Shown: positions 1 through 13,971 of the stretch, piece after piece
Numbering within the stretch: the first letter of the stretch is position 1
Layout: each line of letters starts with the position of its first letter
Source of the DNA: Phaseolus vulgaris
Lineage: Eukaryota; Streptophyta; Magnoliopsida; Fabales; Fabaceae
Assembly (NCBI RefSeq): GCF_000499845.2
Contig: NC_023758.2
Span: 32,208,069-32,272,068, forward strand
Direction of reading: 5' to 3'
DNA: 64,000 bases
Translations under genes and position numbers: made by a program
Notes under the pieces: model-generated
Seen by the model: only the letters and a program-made list of their open reading frames with translations
Told to the model about the DNA's origin: nothing
The model's database searches: none

Positions 1-3000
1 TTGAGTAAGAAACCAATGTGCTCCAAGAGCTGAAAGTAGTATCAGAAGATTGAGCTTTACAAATACTTGCAGCCTTTAATGGCGTCAATAGTTTTTTTAG
101 GTAAAATTGTCTTCTACGCTAATCAAGAAATGCATGGTAAAGCAATAAGTTCAAGTTGACTAAAGGATTTTATGTTTACCTTGCATATTGTTCGACCAGA
201 TGCCAGATGAAGAGCTTCTATGCCCTCCTTCTGATGAGCCACAACAACATTAGGAACCCACCAAACCTGAGTGTAGTTGGTTATGGTGGGAACATAGGGA
301 AGGTGCTGCAATCGAAGAGAGAAACATCATGATTGCAAATTCTTTACTCTTTTCTATCAAAAAGTTAATTTTCTCAGTGCCATAACATGTCAATTTTATT
401 TCTTAGAAAACCAATCTCATGTTAGGAAATAACATGAAAACTAAAATAATATGACGCAAAGAAATTACTTCAACATAGCAAACCCCTAATCAAGAATATC
501 TAATTTAGACATGCTATGTTTCACAACAGTAGTGATCTACGACTATTCTTACTTTGCACCTAAATAGCTTAGAACCAATAGATGATGCAAATGAATACCA
601 ACTCAAGTTTAAATCATAAAATAAAAATTGGATGTGCAATAGAAGTAAACAGGGTGTTTCTATTACTGGATGAATTTTAAGTTGTCAAATAATAGTCATA
701 TAAAAAACTAACTATCATTATGTCAATACAATTGAATGAATTCCAATACAAATAATCAAATATAACCAGCTTTTTTAGCAATTACATGGCATGGTTAGTA
801 TATAACCTTCTTAGATTTTGCTGAACCAGCATAATTTGCTGCTTTTCCAATTATGTTTGAAATTTTTTTGGTTGTGTCCTTTCCTGGAGGATGGTTTTCC
901 TCAGGCTTGTGAAAAGGGTAACTCATCGACTTTCCAGGTGTTCTCTTCAATGTTTTTCTCTTGTGCCGTCTGAAGTGGGCAAGTTTCAACAAAGTATCTT
1001 CTCTCCTAGCCTGATAAACACATTCATATATTGTAAAGTATGAACGGTATTTGAGATTAAGATTTGGTATAAAAGGCTAATAAAGGATGTCAAATATAAG
1101 GTACCCAGCGATGAGGCATAACTCCCAAGATTGATTCTCTGAATTCCCTGCATTCAAACTACAATCTCACATGTCACATGAAGCAAATTTTAGGGAAATA
1201 TCTATAATTAAAAAACAAAGATTTCTCAATTACATAATTTAAACAAAAATACTCCACCATATGCATGTTTCAGTGTTTCCACACATAATGGAGGAATTGA
1301 TGACGGGAGTTCTTCTGGAAAGCTCATACAAGCAAGCAAATATTTGTTTTAATGGTTGACCATTGTAAGAGAAAAGGTGGATAGCATGAATATATGAAAG
1401 GAGCATAGTTTCCGTTCTTTAGGAAGTTAGGAATATGTTGACAATAAGCACGGAAACACTTTTAAACAATTATGTTTGAATTGCTTAGCTTATTGCAATG
1501 GAATCGAATGGAGTGGGAAGGGTTGGTATTACTTATCCTTTGTTTGGAACTTACTTTGACTTTAGGGGATTAACGAGAAAAAGAAAGGAATGAACAAGTT
1601 ATTGCTTTGGATTACTTACAACATTTAAACTAAACTAAAAGGGCATAGTAGTAAAATCAACAACTACATTTTTTAGATTTTGTAAATGTAACTGAAGAAG
1701 AAAAACAGTGATTTCATTGCTTCCCCTCAAATCTCACTGGGTGACTGCTGAAAGGTTATAAATAACAATAGTTTTGTGTACCTTTATTACATTTCACTAA
1801 TCCAGCATACCCATAGACTTATGATTTAGTTGAATAGCTAAAATGTAAGTACCTCTCCAGGTTGACGGGTATTCAGAGCATGAACATCAAGCTTGTAGTT
1901 ATGCTGTGGAAGTAATTGCGATGCGTCTGAAGAATGCACTTCAATGTTCTAAATGAACAGAAAATACCAGCAATTAGAGTAAAGGATAACACTACACAAG
2001 AGCTTTCAACAAAATAGATGTTAGGTAAGTGAACACTAAGTTGCTTTATCCATGTAGCCCAGGTTTGGTTGTAGTTATAGTTAAATGGCAGGTTAGCATC
2101 AATCACACAATTCAATCAGACTTAACCCTGAAATCGGTTCACTTGGTTGTAAAACATCTAATATCTGGTGTCAAAAGCCGACAAGACTAACTTTGATGCT
2201 TGTTGGGAGGTGGTTCCATTTCTTTCATGGGTATCTTTTGGGAAAAATATATAATGTGCACCAGTGGATTAAAATGCTAGTGCATATGCTAACAGCATAC
2301 CTTTAGCATCCTTCTTCAATGCTATAGTTTATTGGCAAGGGAATACAGCTCAATATGCTCTGTATTTTTTTTACTTAATCATTAGTTTTCTTCAGTTTTC
2401 ATGTTTCCTTGCTACACCTATATAAACTTCGAAAGATAAAACAAACGGGGAGAGAATAGAGAAGATGCACTTACTAAACTTAAAAGATAAAAAAGTCTAT
2501 CCTTCAAACAAAAATAACAAAAGGAACAAAATGCATTCTTATATAATGAAATTTTAGTTCAAATTTAGAAAGATGACAACACCCAAACAATAGAACATAC
2601 TGAAGACCAAAGAATAAAGCACGGCACCTCATTTTTTCTGCTCCATCGTTCAGCACCAGATCGACCAGCAAATGCATAAAATGCAAAGTGGCGTAAATCC
2701 ACAGTTCCAGAGTTTTCAGAAGCCTACCCAAGGCAAGGATCATAACAAAAAGTCAAACTTCCACCACACAAGAATAAGAAAAGAACTAACATCTGATACA
2801 TTTTTCAGAATAAAAGAGAAATTTAAAGAAAACCTTCTCCAAGTCCCTATGGAAAAGTTTGTTTCAGTTTTCCTTATTTTTTTCTATAAGAACATATAAA
2901 GAAGTTTATACAAACATACACTTAAAACTGTCTCCTATTTATTTAGGTGCCTGATTATGAAGGTCTAGAATCTTATGCAACTACCTGCAAAATGCAGAGT

Positions 3001-4726
3001 TTATTGGCTTAATTATATCGACTTAGCGAAATTTTAAGGACTACAACTACATACAGTGTTTTTTGTAGGTATACTTTAGTATGCTACAGGGTGGTAAACA
3101 AAACAGGCACAAAATATAGCATCCACTAGCAAACAGACTATACCTCCTTTTCAGTGGTACTTCTTCGTTGATGCTCCGAAAATCTGGCTCCCATTCCCAT
3201 TTCTTCAAAAGGATCCATAAAAATCTAAAATTATAAAACAGTCAACATAGCTAGATTGAAACAATTGATTACAAAATTAACGGAAAAAGGACCCTGTTAC
3301 CAATTTGAGCAAAGAAACAAGTTTAGATTAGAAGATAATACTGAATAGTAATAATTCTGAACATACCTCAGAGATGCATGAACCAAAAACATTACAATTA
3401 TAAGAATCAAATAACAAATAGAAGTTTCTGAAATTCAAGAAGTAATGCAAAATATATATTACTAACATACTTCATCAAACAAAGATGCAGAGGAACTTTC
3501 ACATTTGCCCTTGCAGAATGTAAAAGAATACGAGATGACCACAACGTTGTGTCACTCATAAGCTGTTCATGGTCTCTACTTTTTAAAAAGGATGATAAAC
3601 ACCATCAAGGATATATGGAAATTTTTGCTATTAGAACACAGAAAGGGGCCTGGTAGGAAAATATAGTAATGAACCAGGAAACAATGAGCAAAGTGACACG
3701 TACATGTGGCTGCATTTCCATCCTGCCACCAACAATTATCAATCCAGTATCTCCATGCTTCAGAGTATAATTGCTTATAGAGATAGAAACTTCCCTATGG
3801 TGAGCATTATGTGGAAAATCCTCCTATAACAACCACTAGAGGAATTAGTAAAACCCAACATAGAGTAATAAATAACGATATAACAGCACAGCTAAAACAT
3901 TGTACCTGTAGATTATTTTCCCACAACTTTTGGAGGTTGGAATCAAAACACATTACGGACCAACCTGATGTTACTACAACCAAAACCTGTTTCTGCGGCT
4001 GCCCAATTTTATACCGGTCAATAATGCCGGTGGCCATAGCAACAGGCCGTCTACCAGACATGACACGTACTTTGTCAGGCAACAGAGACACTTCAGCCAA
4101 CACACGCGCCTCACTGAACCCTTCATCGACACGCCTAGTATGGGGCTCCAAAACCTGAGAGACCCAGCATAATTACACAACCCAGTTACCAACAGTAGTG
4201 GTACCAATCTGAACAAAGCTATTACCCAGAAAAACCAACAATCAAGTATAAACTAGACGTTTCTTGTCCTATGCAAACACATATTGACACTAGAAATGAG
4301 AAGATGCCAAAACAAGCATGAAAGATTACAGGTGAACGAAAATTAGAGCAATAAAGAAGTGGAAACATTCCAAAATCGAAGCTACCTGAATTTTGGCGTC
4401 GTTAGTAGCTACAAGAACTTCCTTCTTACCGTCTCCATTGAGATCAGCAACCAGGGGCGGAGGAAGACGATCGGCCTCGTATTTGATTGGATACTCATCG
4501 GTCAGGTGCATCCATGCTTCTTTGAACGAAATACCACCATCTTGCTAAACAGCGATCAATGAAAGATACATAAACGTGAAATTGGATCGAGGCATAATGA
4601 ATGACCAAATTAGGGTTTTAGAGTGAGAGAAAGTTGGATAACAGGGGAAGAGTAAAAGGGCACCTGAAGAGTGAAGAAAATAGCAAAAGCGGAGAGCATA
4701 AGAATGGCCAAATCCCGCTTCCTCAT
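1..4726 (-). CDS. NERD1: FG-GAP/NERD1-like membrane protein, N-terminal half (3' end off window)
   Basis: The exons read as the plant FG-GAP repeat protein family of Arabidopsis At3g51050, which I recall as NERD1, a Golgi-associated membrane protein linked to root growth. Exons seen on the minus strand: 4726-4664 (starts MRKRDLAILML, a signal anchor), 4544-4386 (contains VADLNGDGKKEVLVATNDAK, a calcium-loop-like FG-GAP motif), 4154-3906, 3823-3704 (HGDTGLIIVGGRMEMQP), about 3227-3146 (DPFEEMGMGARFSEHQRRS), about 2725-2629 (DLRHFAFYAFAGRSG), about 1949-1853 (DASQLLPQHNYKLDVHAL), about 1147-1105 (REFRESILGVMPHRW), about 1011-807 (TLLKLAHFRRHKRKTLKR) and about 309-180 (VWWVPNVVVAHQKEGIEA). The first four splice junctions use GT-AG and keep frame. 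The C-terminal FG-GAP repeats and the final membrane segment lie beyond position 1. No frameshift was seen. Exon edges marked 'about' come from protein similarity. The family call is strong; the NERD1 symbol is from memory. Confidence 0.88.
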
Positions 4727-6284
4727 GGCTTAGGTGCGCAATTCAGCTAATCTCTCCTCTTCCTTTCTTTTCCTCTTCCTCTCCTAAACATTCAACATGC
4801 CTCCACCTCTTCACTTCTACACTATACCACTTAGGTCTTCTATGGCTGAAAAAAACCAAGTCAAAATTATTTTTATTTCATTCTCTTTCAGAAGCATGGT
4901 GGTTTTCATCTTTATATGTCCTAAAATTTTGATAAAATTATTTCATCTGTTTATAATAATATAATTTTAATAACTTTTAACTTATTTTAATAAATTATTT
5001 TTAATACTTTTTAAATAATTTACTCAAATAAAATTTATATTTGACCATATTATCTATTAAATAATAATAGAAAATTTCAGTGTCCATACCTTAATTGTAA
5101 CCACTGTACATTTATACAATTTTGCATTATTATCTTAATGTCACTTGATTATTATTTATTTTTGTATTAAGCATCGGTGGCTATTTTAAATTATAATAAA
5201 AAACAAATTTTGAATAAATAATATTAGTTTAATGAGTGTATAATACTATCTTTTTCATCCTAAAAAAATTATAAACAATAAAAGTTTCAAACTTTATTGT
5301 ACATAAATATCTATTATTTACACTATCAATATATAACCTTTTCTTTTAAAGCAATATACCCTACTAAAAAGTATTGATTGATTAGAAAAATGTTATAAAT
5401 TATATTGTAAATGTATCATTTCTATAGGAACTATCATAGAAGTATGTCAAATAATATTTTCATTTAAAAATATAATTTATTATTAAAAATTTATAATTAA
5501 AATTTTGAAGAAGAAACAATTGTGTTGGAGTTATTTTCTCTTAAAAAAAATATCATTTTCATGTGTTCAATTAATTAATTTAAAATTGTTGATGTTTCAT
5601 ATTTAATCAAAAATCATTCATGAAACATTGTCTGTAATTATTTTGACTTTGAATAATGTCTTCAGGTAGAGAAATCTTCTTATAGGAGACTTAATTATCT
5701 GACATAATAACTAATGAATGGAGGATTAAGCTTAATTCAGTTTACCAAGCACTCAAGAGTCTACATTTAGACAAAGGAACACTCATCAACACTTATACAA
5801 ATGCTACTGGTTCTTATTCCTGTGATTTAGTTTACAAAATCATTTCAACAATGTTGCTATGAAAATGTGAATATTACTCGTTTTAACTATTTTATTCAAT
5901 TTATTTTATTAGTTTGTTTTTCATTCTTATTACTAAGTCAAAAACACTAAGATGGAGAGTTGGTATTTATTAGAGATGAAATATTTAGGTAGAATAAAAT
6001 CATAACAAGTTATTAACAATCACATGCAAGCAAGTGATCTGATTCTAGATGTTATTATATATGAAAAAAACAAATGGGACTTATATTTTATTTTTTTATT
6101 TTTTGATTGTCCACAAGTTAGATCGATCTATCTTATACACTGATCTCTCTCCTCTCTTACCTGTGTTTTCCTGGTCAAACAGTTCTTACAAAATTGAACT
6201 CTCCATACTCCTAATCCTGTTCTGCTTCTCTAGAGCGAAAAGCATTATCACTATCAGCAAACAATACACAAAAGACCAAGAAAC
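4727..6284. other. AT-rich intergenic region between divergent genes
   Basis: This lies between the divergently transcribed NERD1-like and WAT1-like genes, so it should contain both promoters. The first about 70 bases upstream of the NERD1-like start are CT-rich, as expected for a 5' leader. From about 4860 the sequence is strongly AT-rich with no coding signal and no recognisable element. Confidence 0.5.
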
Positions 6285-8498
6285 ATGATGCCCCAACGAG
6301 CTAATCTGCACATAGCCTTAACGTTTCTACAACTTTGTTATGCAGGAAATCATATATTTCTGAGAATTGCACTTGATACAGGAGTAAGCAAGCTTATTTT
6401 TCCTGTCTATAGAAACATCACTGCCTTGGTTCTTCTGGGTCCACTCGCATATTTTTCAGAGAAGTATGCAGTTTAGCTCTATGGTAAATAGATATATAGG
6501 AACCCTTTACCTATTCCCAGTTAAACTATCTAACCTTTTATTTCATTTTTGTATCTGTTTTCTTCTCTGCAAGGAAAGACAGGCCAACAATAACCACTTG
6601 TTGTGTGGTACACTTTTTTCTACTTGGACTTGTTGGGTAGGATCCCTTCATGAAGCCATCCATTTATCATAAGATATATATGTTAGGCGTAATTGTTAAA
6701 CTCCCCCCTTCTGATTCTGGCAGAATAACAATGAAAGAAGGATTCTACCTCTTAGGTTTGGAGAAAACTTCACCTACCTTTGCCGCTGCTATGCAGAATT
6801 CTGTTCCAGCCCTCACCTTTCTCATGGCTGCACTACTCAGGCAAGCTACAATCTTTAACCTCTAAAGAAATGTTAACAACACATCTCTAAGATGTTTGTC
6901 TAAAATGCAATCTCTTATGGTAAATTGTATTGAAAAGAACAATTTTTTATGAGTCTCACTTCTTATTTGACAAGTTTCTCTCATGATTTTGTAATTTTTG
7001 ATAAACTTAAACAAGTAGTAGAGCGTATGTTAAAATAGGTATATTAGAAAATGTGTTGTTGACCCTCTTGTGTCAAAAGTCTAGAAAATAGGATACTGAC
7101 ATGACAAAATGGTCAAAATTTATTGAAAATGTTTCACTTCATACACATTGTATATGGATTAAGCTCACGAGTATAACTTATTTGTTCAATTATATATATA
7201 AGGGAAGTGCAGATATGAGAGCGTTCACTTCAATAGAATTGATGGTGTGGCTAAGGTCCTTGGTGTCCTTGCTTCTGTTGGTGGAGCTACTATCATTACC
7301 CTTTACAAGGGACCTGTTATTTATACTCCACATTTAACATTTCATCATGAACAATACTTGTCTATGTTGAGGGATACCCCAGAAAAGAATTGGAACTTGG
7401 GTGGCATCTATCTCTTCGGTCACTCCTTATGTTGGTCTGGTTGGATAGTGATGCAAGCATTCGTTCTGAACAAATACTCAGCCCCGCTCACAGTTTCTGC
7501 ATTTACATGCTTCTTTGGTGTTGTGCAGTTTTTGACAATTGCAGCCTTTTTTGAGAAGGATTCCAAAGCCTGGCAGTTCAATTCAAGTGGAGAGATCTAC
7601 AGTGTTTTGTTCTCGGTTTGTAAATTAAACTGGTTTCTCTGTTTACATTTTCATCAGCATGTTTGTTCACTTGGTGTTTCTACCTACACAAAAACTGATT
7701 TCTTTTTCATCTTGGCTAATGGTGGAAGTTAAAGTTCAAAGACAAAGCACCACTGTAGCAAGCTTAATTTGGATTTTCTTTTAACTTAATCAAGGATCAT
7801 AATTGGTGACCTTGACATCAAGAAACTTCATTTAGTTGTTAGTGTTTATGGTGTGAGTTTGTTTTTATGTTAAAGGGAAGTGAAATATGACAACTGAGAT
7901 GACAAAATAGGTTGGTTTGTATCAGGGACTGGTGACTTCAGGCCTGGCATCAGCAATACAGATATGGACCATTGGCAAAGGAGGGCCAGTGCTTGCTTCA
8001 ATTTATCTACCTTTACAAACATTACTAGTAGCTGTGATGGCATCTATTATTTTCGGTGAAGAATTCTTCTTGGGAGGGTAGGTTTTGATAGTTCAAATAA
8101 CTTTAATTTCATTGTTTTCTTAAACTTATTTCTAAAGCTAAATATGTCATCTGCTAGCTAAAGCCTCTAAAGTTTGAGTTGGACTATCATGGAATCAAAC
8201 CAATTAGATAAGTTAAGTAAAGTAGATGTATTGAATCATAAGATTCGAATGGTAAATTACAAAATTATGTTAACTGTGGCTTGTACTACATAAAATTTTA
8301 TTATTTTCTATTTTGAGGTGCAGGATTATTGGAGCATGCTTAATCATATTCGGTTTGTATCTTGTTGTATGGGGGAGAAGTCAAGAATCCAAGACAATCA
8401 AAGAGGTCATAGTCCCCATTGAGGCCAAGAATCACAGGGAAGAAAAAAGTGATGCTTTTTCCCTTAACCAACCATTGATTACTGCAGAAAGCTCTTAG
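6285..8498 (+). CDS. WAT1-related / nodulin MtN21 EamA-type transporter
   Basis: A member of the plant drug/metabolite transporter superfamily (WAT1-related, UMAMIT, nodulin MtN21-like), multi-pass proteins that export amino acids, auxin or other small metabolites across plasma or vacuolar membranes. Six exons join in frame: 6285-6463, 6574-6636, 6724-6840, 7213-7615, 7926-8077 and 8324-8498, giving 362 aa, normal for the family. Diagnostic stretches are AGNHIFLRIALDTGVSKL near the N-terminus, a family-typical TFAAAMQNSVPALTFLMA, YESVHFNRIDGVAKVLGV, and the second EamA half LASAIQIWTIGKGGPVLASI with FGEEFFLGG. About ten hydrophobic segments are expected, and the tail is charged. The start is the first ATG of the open frame; the second codon is also ATG. 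The donor after exon 3 is GC, not GT. The transported substrate cannot be read from the sequence. Confidence 0.92.
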
Positions 8499-9800
8499 AA
8501 GTAATGGGACAAGAAATTAATATGATTATAAAAATGTAAATGTCACTTGTGGTATGACCTAGTGGCACAACATTTCTTTGTTGTGGTGGGTTATTAGTTG
8601 TTTTGTTACTACTTTTGGCAACATGTGATATTGATGATAGGCATATATAGGGGAATTTGAATCCCTAAACATTTAGGTGACATTCCATTTCATTCTAAAA
8701 AAAAAATTACACTTATATTTTCTTTTGTGACTTTGCTCAATTGCTCACAATATATCTATGTTTTTAGGTTTATTCCAATTATTCATAATAAGCAGATAAA
8801 AAAATACATCAAATTAGAATAATGACATCGAGAATTTTTGTAACGTTGAAATTTTTTTTCACCTTTTCAACTTTAGAAATAAAAACCCACAGGACATAGT
8901 CCAGAAAATGTCTTCATTATGAAAGTAGGATTACAATATTTGTTTCTCTCACTATGTGAGAATAACACTCAATCTCACCTAACAAGAATAGAATACAACA
9001 TCTCTCTAACATTTCATTGGATATCAACTCTCTATATTGCTCTTCTCACTTGTTTTCTTTTTTCTTCCTTACAAGTTCCATTTATATAGAGAATGGGAGA
9101 AAGATTTATCACATAAAGGAGATGGTGAATAATTAAAGCTTATCACATTTTCAAGAAAGAATTATAATTCCAAAACTTGTGAAATGACAATCAGAAAATA
9201 TATTCAATGGACCAGTTATCAAGATTTATCGATCATTGTGCCCACTAAATTAAGAAGGGATTTCCAATATTATTTTTAGAGAAATTTGTAGTTAATATTT
9301 TTTAAATAATTAAGAGACTGATGAAATATATTTTACGGATACTTATAATAAAAAAAGTTGTTAAAATGAATTTTACATGTGTTTTATTTACACAACAAAA
9401 ACAAACAGACAAATCAAACATGGATTAGGAGTTAACTAGTGTAATTTAGGGATTAGGAGTTAATCACAAACCAAACATGGAGTAGTTTCAATAAGATCAC
9501 TTCAATCACTTCCACAAAGTTCTTCTACGTGCTCTCAAATTCAAAGCCATTGAAGGGTTCAATTAAATTGATACACTTTATTTCCAAATTTTTTTTTTCA
9601 CATCCCGAATTTATTTCATAGTTTTATCTATTCCTTTTAACTCAAAACCACTAAGATTTCTCAGTTTGCCCCATATAAATAATACTGGGACAATTTGTTG
9701 ATTAGAAAACGCAATTAAATTTAAAATTAAGATTAGACGGTAGAAGAGTGTGTGAATAATATTTGTTTCACACTCTAACAAATAGGTGATGAAAAAGTAG
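8499..9800. other. Intergenic; 3' flank of transporter, possible LTR remnant
   Basis: No gene is visible. The part from about 8830 to 9250 looks like a degraded LTR (separate entry). A short direct duplication of about 25 bases around 'ggattaggagttaa' is present near 9423-9470. The remainder is AT-rich with no signal I can name. Confidence 0.4.
8830..9250 (-). repeat. Possible degraded copia/TRIM-type LTR
   Basis: On the minus strand the segment has a TATA box (TATATAAA, plus positions 9081-9088). It is followed by a GA-rich leader and then by runs resembling the R/U5 part of short plant LTRs ('gagagaaacaaatattgtaa'). I could not find a primer-binding site, matching terminal dinucleotides or a target duplication, so this is a composition-based guess. 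An unrelated intergenic promoter remnant is the alternative. Confidence 0.25.
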
Positions 9801-10310
9801 AGTTACGAAGATAATTAATTATACACATTGCGTTTACTAGGCTCTGAAATTGTGCGCAGTTGCACAGTGTGCGGGCAGAGTAGCGATCCTTCTTTGTCTG
9901 CTGTAAAAGGTGATTGGATCGGATCCCTTTCACTTTTTTATTTTCTATGTTATGTGTTGACTATAATTCAAGCGTATGCTAGTCTAGGGTTTCTTCTGCT
10001 TTGTAATTTCATCATGAATCGCGCATATTCCAGTTTAGGAATCATTGTCCCATCAATTCATTTCGCGAAACCGTACCTAAATCTCGAATTTTGAAACCCA
10101 AATCTGTCTAAGGAACGATGTAGTTGTCTGGTTGTTATTGGTCAAACTAGATTTAATGCTCTGCTTCATGGTTGTTCTTGAAACCAGAAATTGAGAACCT
10201 TAAAAGACATGTAACATTTGAATTCCATCGCTGCTTTACTTGAATCTTGGAATTGAAATATTAGACACTACACCTGCTTCTTAGTGATGTTTTGGTTTTA
10301 GGTTCAAATT

Positions 10311-10334
10311 ATATATATATATATATATATATAT
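10311..10334. repeat. (AT)12 microsatellite
   Basis: A perfect run of about 12 AT dinucleotides lies in the presumed 5'-UTR intron upstream of the RTH-like start codon. Confidence 0.95.
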
Positions 10335-10439
10335 AGTATGCGCCTTTGTTTATAAACATGTTTGATGTTATGACTTTCAGTTATGTAATTGCTTGTTGTG
10401 TATTGGGAAGTCCGTGATATAGTTCTACCGACTTTTGCA

Positions 10440-11450
10440 ATGGGAGCAGAGTTGGATATTGAGCAACAGCAGCAGATGATGGAAGGAAGTTATTCGCAAA
10501 CTACGCAAATTGATCCGAAAAGGGCTCGATTTCCATACTCCGTTGTGTGGTCACCACTTCCTGTGATCTCGTGGTTCATTCCTTGCATCGGGCACATTGG
10601 CATCTGCAGAGAGGATGGAGTAATATTGGATTTTGCGGGGCCTAATTTTGTGTGTGTGGATCATTTTACATTTGGAGCTGCCACTCGCTATTTTCAGGTT
10701 CCCAAAGAAAAGGTATATGCTATTGTTTAGTCTTTCTTTATGTGAAGAGAACATAGACAAGTTTGCTTCCCCTTAGTAAACAAATTGTCCTAAACTAAAG
10801 CTGGGACAAATCAAGAAGCGGAAGTAGGACTATATCATGAGACTCTTATTTCTTTGTCTAACCACTTTGACTCTAACTTCCTTTTGGGGTTTTATTTCTC
10901 CATAACGCTGTGATATACACTAAATGGAAGCTGTAAAAAGTTATATTTTGCAGGAACTTGATTCTAGCTTGTTGGTTTTCTGTTCTTCTATTGCTTCTCA
11001 AGTGTTTTTTAAAAAAATTGTTGGCAGTGTTGCATACCTCTGGGCCAGTCTGCATACAATGGTGTGGAACACAACACGGAAGGAGAAAATAGGGGAGATT
11101 TAAGGACTTGGGATGATGCACTAAGGAAAAGCACTCAAGAATTCCAACACCGATCTTACAATCTCTTTACCTGCAACTGCCACTCGTTTGTTGTCAATAA
11201 TTTAAACAGGTTGGATTTCTTGTCTGGTGGATGGAATGTGGTGAACCTTGCAATTTTCATTTTATTCAATGGACGTTGGGTCAGCAAAGCATCTATGCTT
11301 CGATCCATCTTACCATTTGTGGTTGTATTTTTTCTTGGAGTCATATTCGGGGGCTTCACTTTCTTAAAGTTTTGGTTCTTTTTCACTTCCATTCTTATTG
11401 GCTGGTTCCTGCTTGGTACGTATTGTTTCAAGAATCTGATTCAATTGTAG
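10440..11450 (+). CDS. RTH: RTE1-HOMOLOG-like DUF778/TMEM222 membrane protein
   Basis: The protein belongs to the REVERSION-TO-ETHYLENE SENSITIVITY1 family (DUF778, TMEM222), ER/Golgi membrane proteins. RTE1 promotes ETR1 ethylene-receptor signalling, and RTH is its interacting homolog. Two coding exons, 10440-10712 and 11028-11450, join in phase 0 to give 231 aa, which fits RTH better than the longer RTE1. Conserved stretches include [57 protein letters not shown] and two hydrophobic C-terminal segments. The Met at 10440 starts [10 protein letters not shown]; an in-frame ATG 17 codons upstream (10389) lies in the leader and is less family-like. A non-coding first exon near 9850-9908 with an intron ending at 10379 (tttcag) is plausible but unproved. 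Both coding-intron junctions are GT-AG. RTE1 instead of RTH is possible. Confidence 0.9.
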
Positions 11451-13971
11451 TATCCGGTTCTGTGGCTCTACTTCGTTTACAACTGTAATACGCTATATTT
11501 TTTTATGAAACATGGCTAATTAATCATATACTCTGTGTTCAGATAAATTTTATTGTCGGCTTGTTGCTTCAGTAGGACTTGTTTTCTTGTGTGTATGATT
11601 TTGTTTTAAATAAAGTGACTTGCAGCATCCTGTCCCATGTCTTTTTGGTGCCAAGACATTGTGTGCTACGTCTCTGTTACAGATTGAGGTTGGTATAAAT
11701 GGATTTCGATTGGTGTTGGTCACAAACTGCCTTTTACGTTTGGAAATAGGAAGGGTGCTGCCATCCTCTTCAATGAGTTTTGAATTGGACTTTGAATTTT
11801 GTTTTAAAATAATTAAATCATTGTGAATTTCACGAACATGAAAAAGCTCAGTACAAAAGTTTGCCGCATAAAAAAGACACACTTCACCATTTTTTGCAGG
11901 TATACAAGACCAGTAGCATGTTCACCCTTGATGCCAGCACCTACGGAGCTTTTTCTTATTGCTTCCATTTACACTTTTTTTTTAAATCACAATGTCAGTA
12001 GCAAAAACATTTTCTGTGTGCTGTGTGAAATAGAACTTTGCTATTTTAGTTTTTTTAAGTGGAATCCTTTTAAAGCAATGTGTAGTGAATAAGGAGAGAC
12101 GAATTTTTGCATACAATTGTTCATGACCCAACTCTTGAAAAAAGATAACTGTTCTGGTAACGAGAAATATCCATGCGTCAAAATCAAATAGTGAAGAATT
12201 CAGAAAAGGGTGGCCAAAAATAAAAAGAATCAAATTATTCTCTTTTTAAACGCGTCCATTTTTCGTACAACTTGTGCATTATGCATGGCCATTTCTTAGA
12301 AAAAAATACAATAATTTTGGGAGATTGATATTGATTTTTGGGTATCAAGTAAACTTGGCCATAAATTATGATATGCTTAGTAGCATTGACTATATGTTTG
12401 ATTAACCAATGGATACAGTATCAGTTTATTTATTGAGTTTATACTTTGAATTATTTTATTATACATTTGAAGATAGAAATGGTTCAATTGCATATAAGTT
12501 GAGAGTGTTCCAGTCTGCTATCATTCAAAAACGTTCTGTCCATTTTCCATTTTGTTGTTCTCTGCACGATCTACTATATGTCTTCATTCTAAGACTTAAA
12601 GAAAAGAATTAAAAAAAATCCAATCAAATCTACACTGCTAATTGGGATAAATCATATGATTTTTCCTTTGAAAATTGATATATTCAATCCAAAAACACAT
12701 AAAGAAAAAGATACATGACTTCAGGATTGAAAAATGTATTATGTTTATTTTCTGAAGTCTTTCCAGATTTCTACTCTGTCCTCTAATTGTAGCTTTCTAT
12801 AGTCTATACTATCTAATTAAATTGATTTACTTATTTATTTAGCAAACTAAGATTAAAAATTATTGCAATATCTCAATGTTATATGTTTATTAATATTATT
12901 TTTAACTATTTTATATAATATTTTTTAAACCAAATTTTAAATGAGTTCAATTTTTATTAAATGCATAAAAATTGGATCTTATGTTTACAAAATTTATGAC
13001 CATTTAAGGTAGAAACGATGCATTTATTTATTTTTTTCATTTTGATTAAAATCCACAAAAAATATTTAGGAAAATATATAAAATTCGGATAAGATATGCC
13101 TATTTAAGGTAAAAACACCTACTTTTATTTATTTTTTATTAATTAAATAATACAAAAGGCCAAAATGATAGAGAAAATAAAACGCTTTAATTTTGTTATT
13201 CACCCAGATAAATCTAAAAAAATGCACGCGTGTTCCAAAGCAAAATATTGGGTTAAAAAAAACTTTCATATACATACGTATACGTGTATATATATATACC
13301 CATTTATTTTTAATACAAAGTATATTAACACATTTTTATTGTTAATATTATTACTTTAAAAAACAAAAGTTACAACTTGAAAAAATACTTGTAATAAAAA
13401 ATAAGTGAATGTGCACAAACAAATATTTACAAAAAAAATCACTTTTTAAGATTTTTTTTATAAACTGTAATTATAATAATAATTTTTCTATAATATACTC
13501 AACGTGCAGCATCTAACGTAATATTAAGTTAAGAGATTTGAAAAAAATTACAACAAAATAAAAAATAAGCAAATTACATGATATAGTTATAGAACAAGCA
13601 CGACTCAATTAATTGTTTATTTGGAAAATATTTTGTGACAAAAGAATTCAAAATTTCAAGAAGCTGTGCACTTAATTCGAAATCCAAACCGTGAAGGATG
13701 AATTTTTTTTTGTATCTGAGAAACGGAAAGCACCAATAAAATTAATTGGGCAATTTAATTTTTATTTCGTATGCACAGAAAAAACATAGTCGGTGGCAAA
13801 GTGGTAAATAATGAGAAAAGCGAACCCATTTTGGCGAGAGTGGATACCCATGCGCCTTGCTTATTTAAAGTTGTGACACAGCAGCGGCTATGTCTTTGTA
13901 TTTTATTTGATATTCATATTGAAATTTGTAACCGTCGAAGGTTTCTTTCTGAGAAAATAAGGATTGAGAGA
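11451..13971. other. Intergenic, 3' flank of RTH and 5' flank of thioredoxin
   Basis: The first few hundred bases probably hold the RTH 3' UTR. Open frames between 11550 and 12612 have no recognisable protein content. From 12800 the sequence is AT-rich. A TATA-like 'cttatttaaag' lies near 13859-13869, about 105 bases before the thioredoxin start codon, and may be its core promoter. Confidence 0.4.

Noticed and set aside
3811..4158. 115-codon plus-strand open frame
   Set aside because: Antisense shadow of exon 3 of the NERD1-like gene, which has clear family motifs and splice sites on the minus strand.
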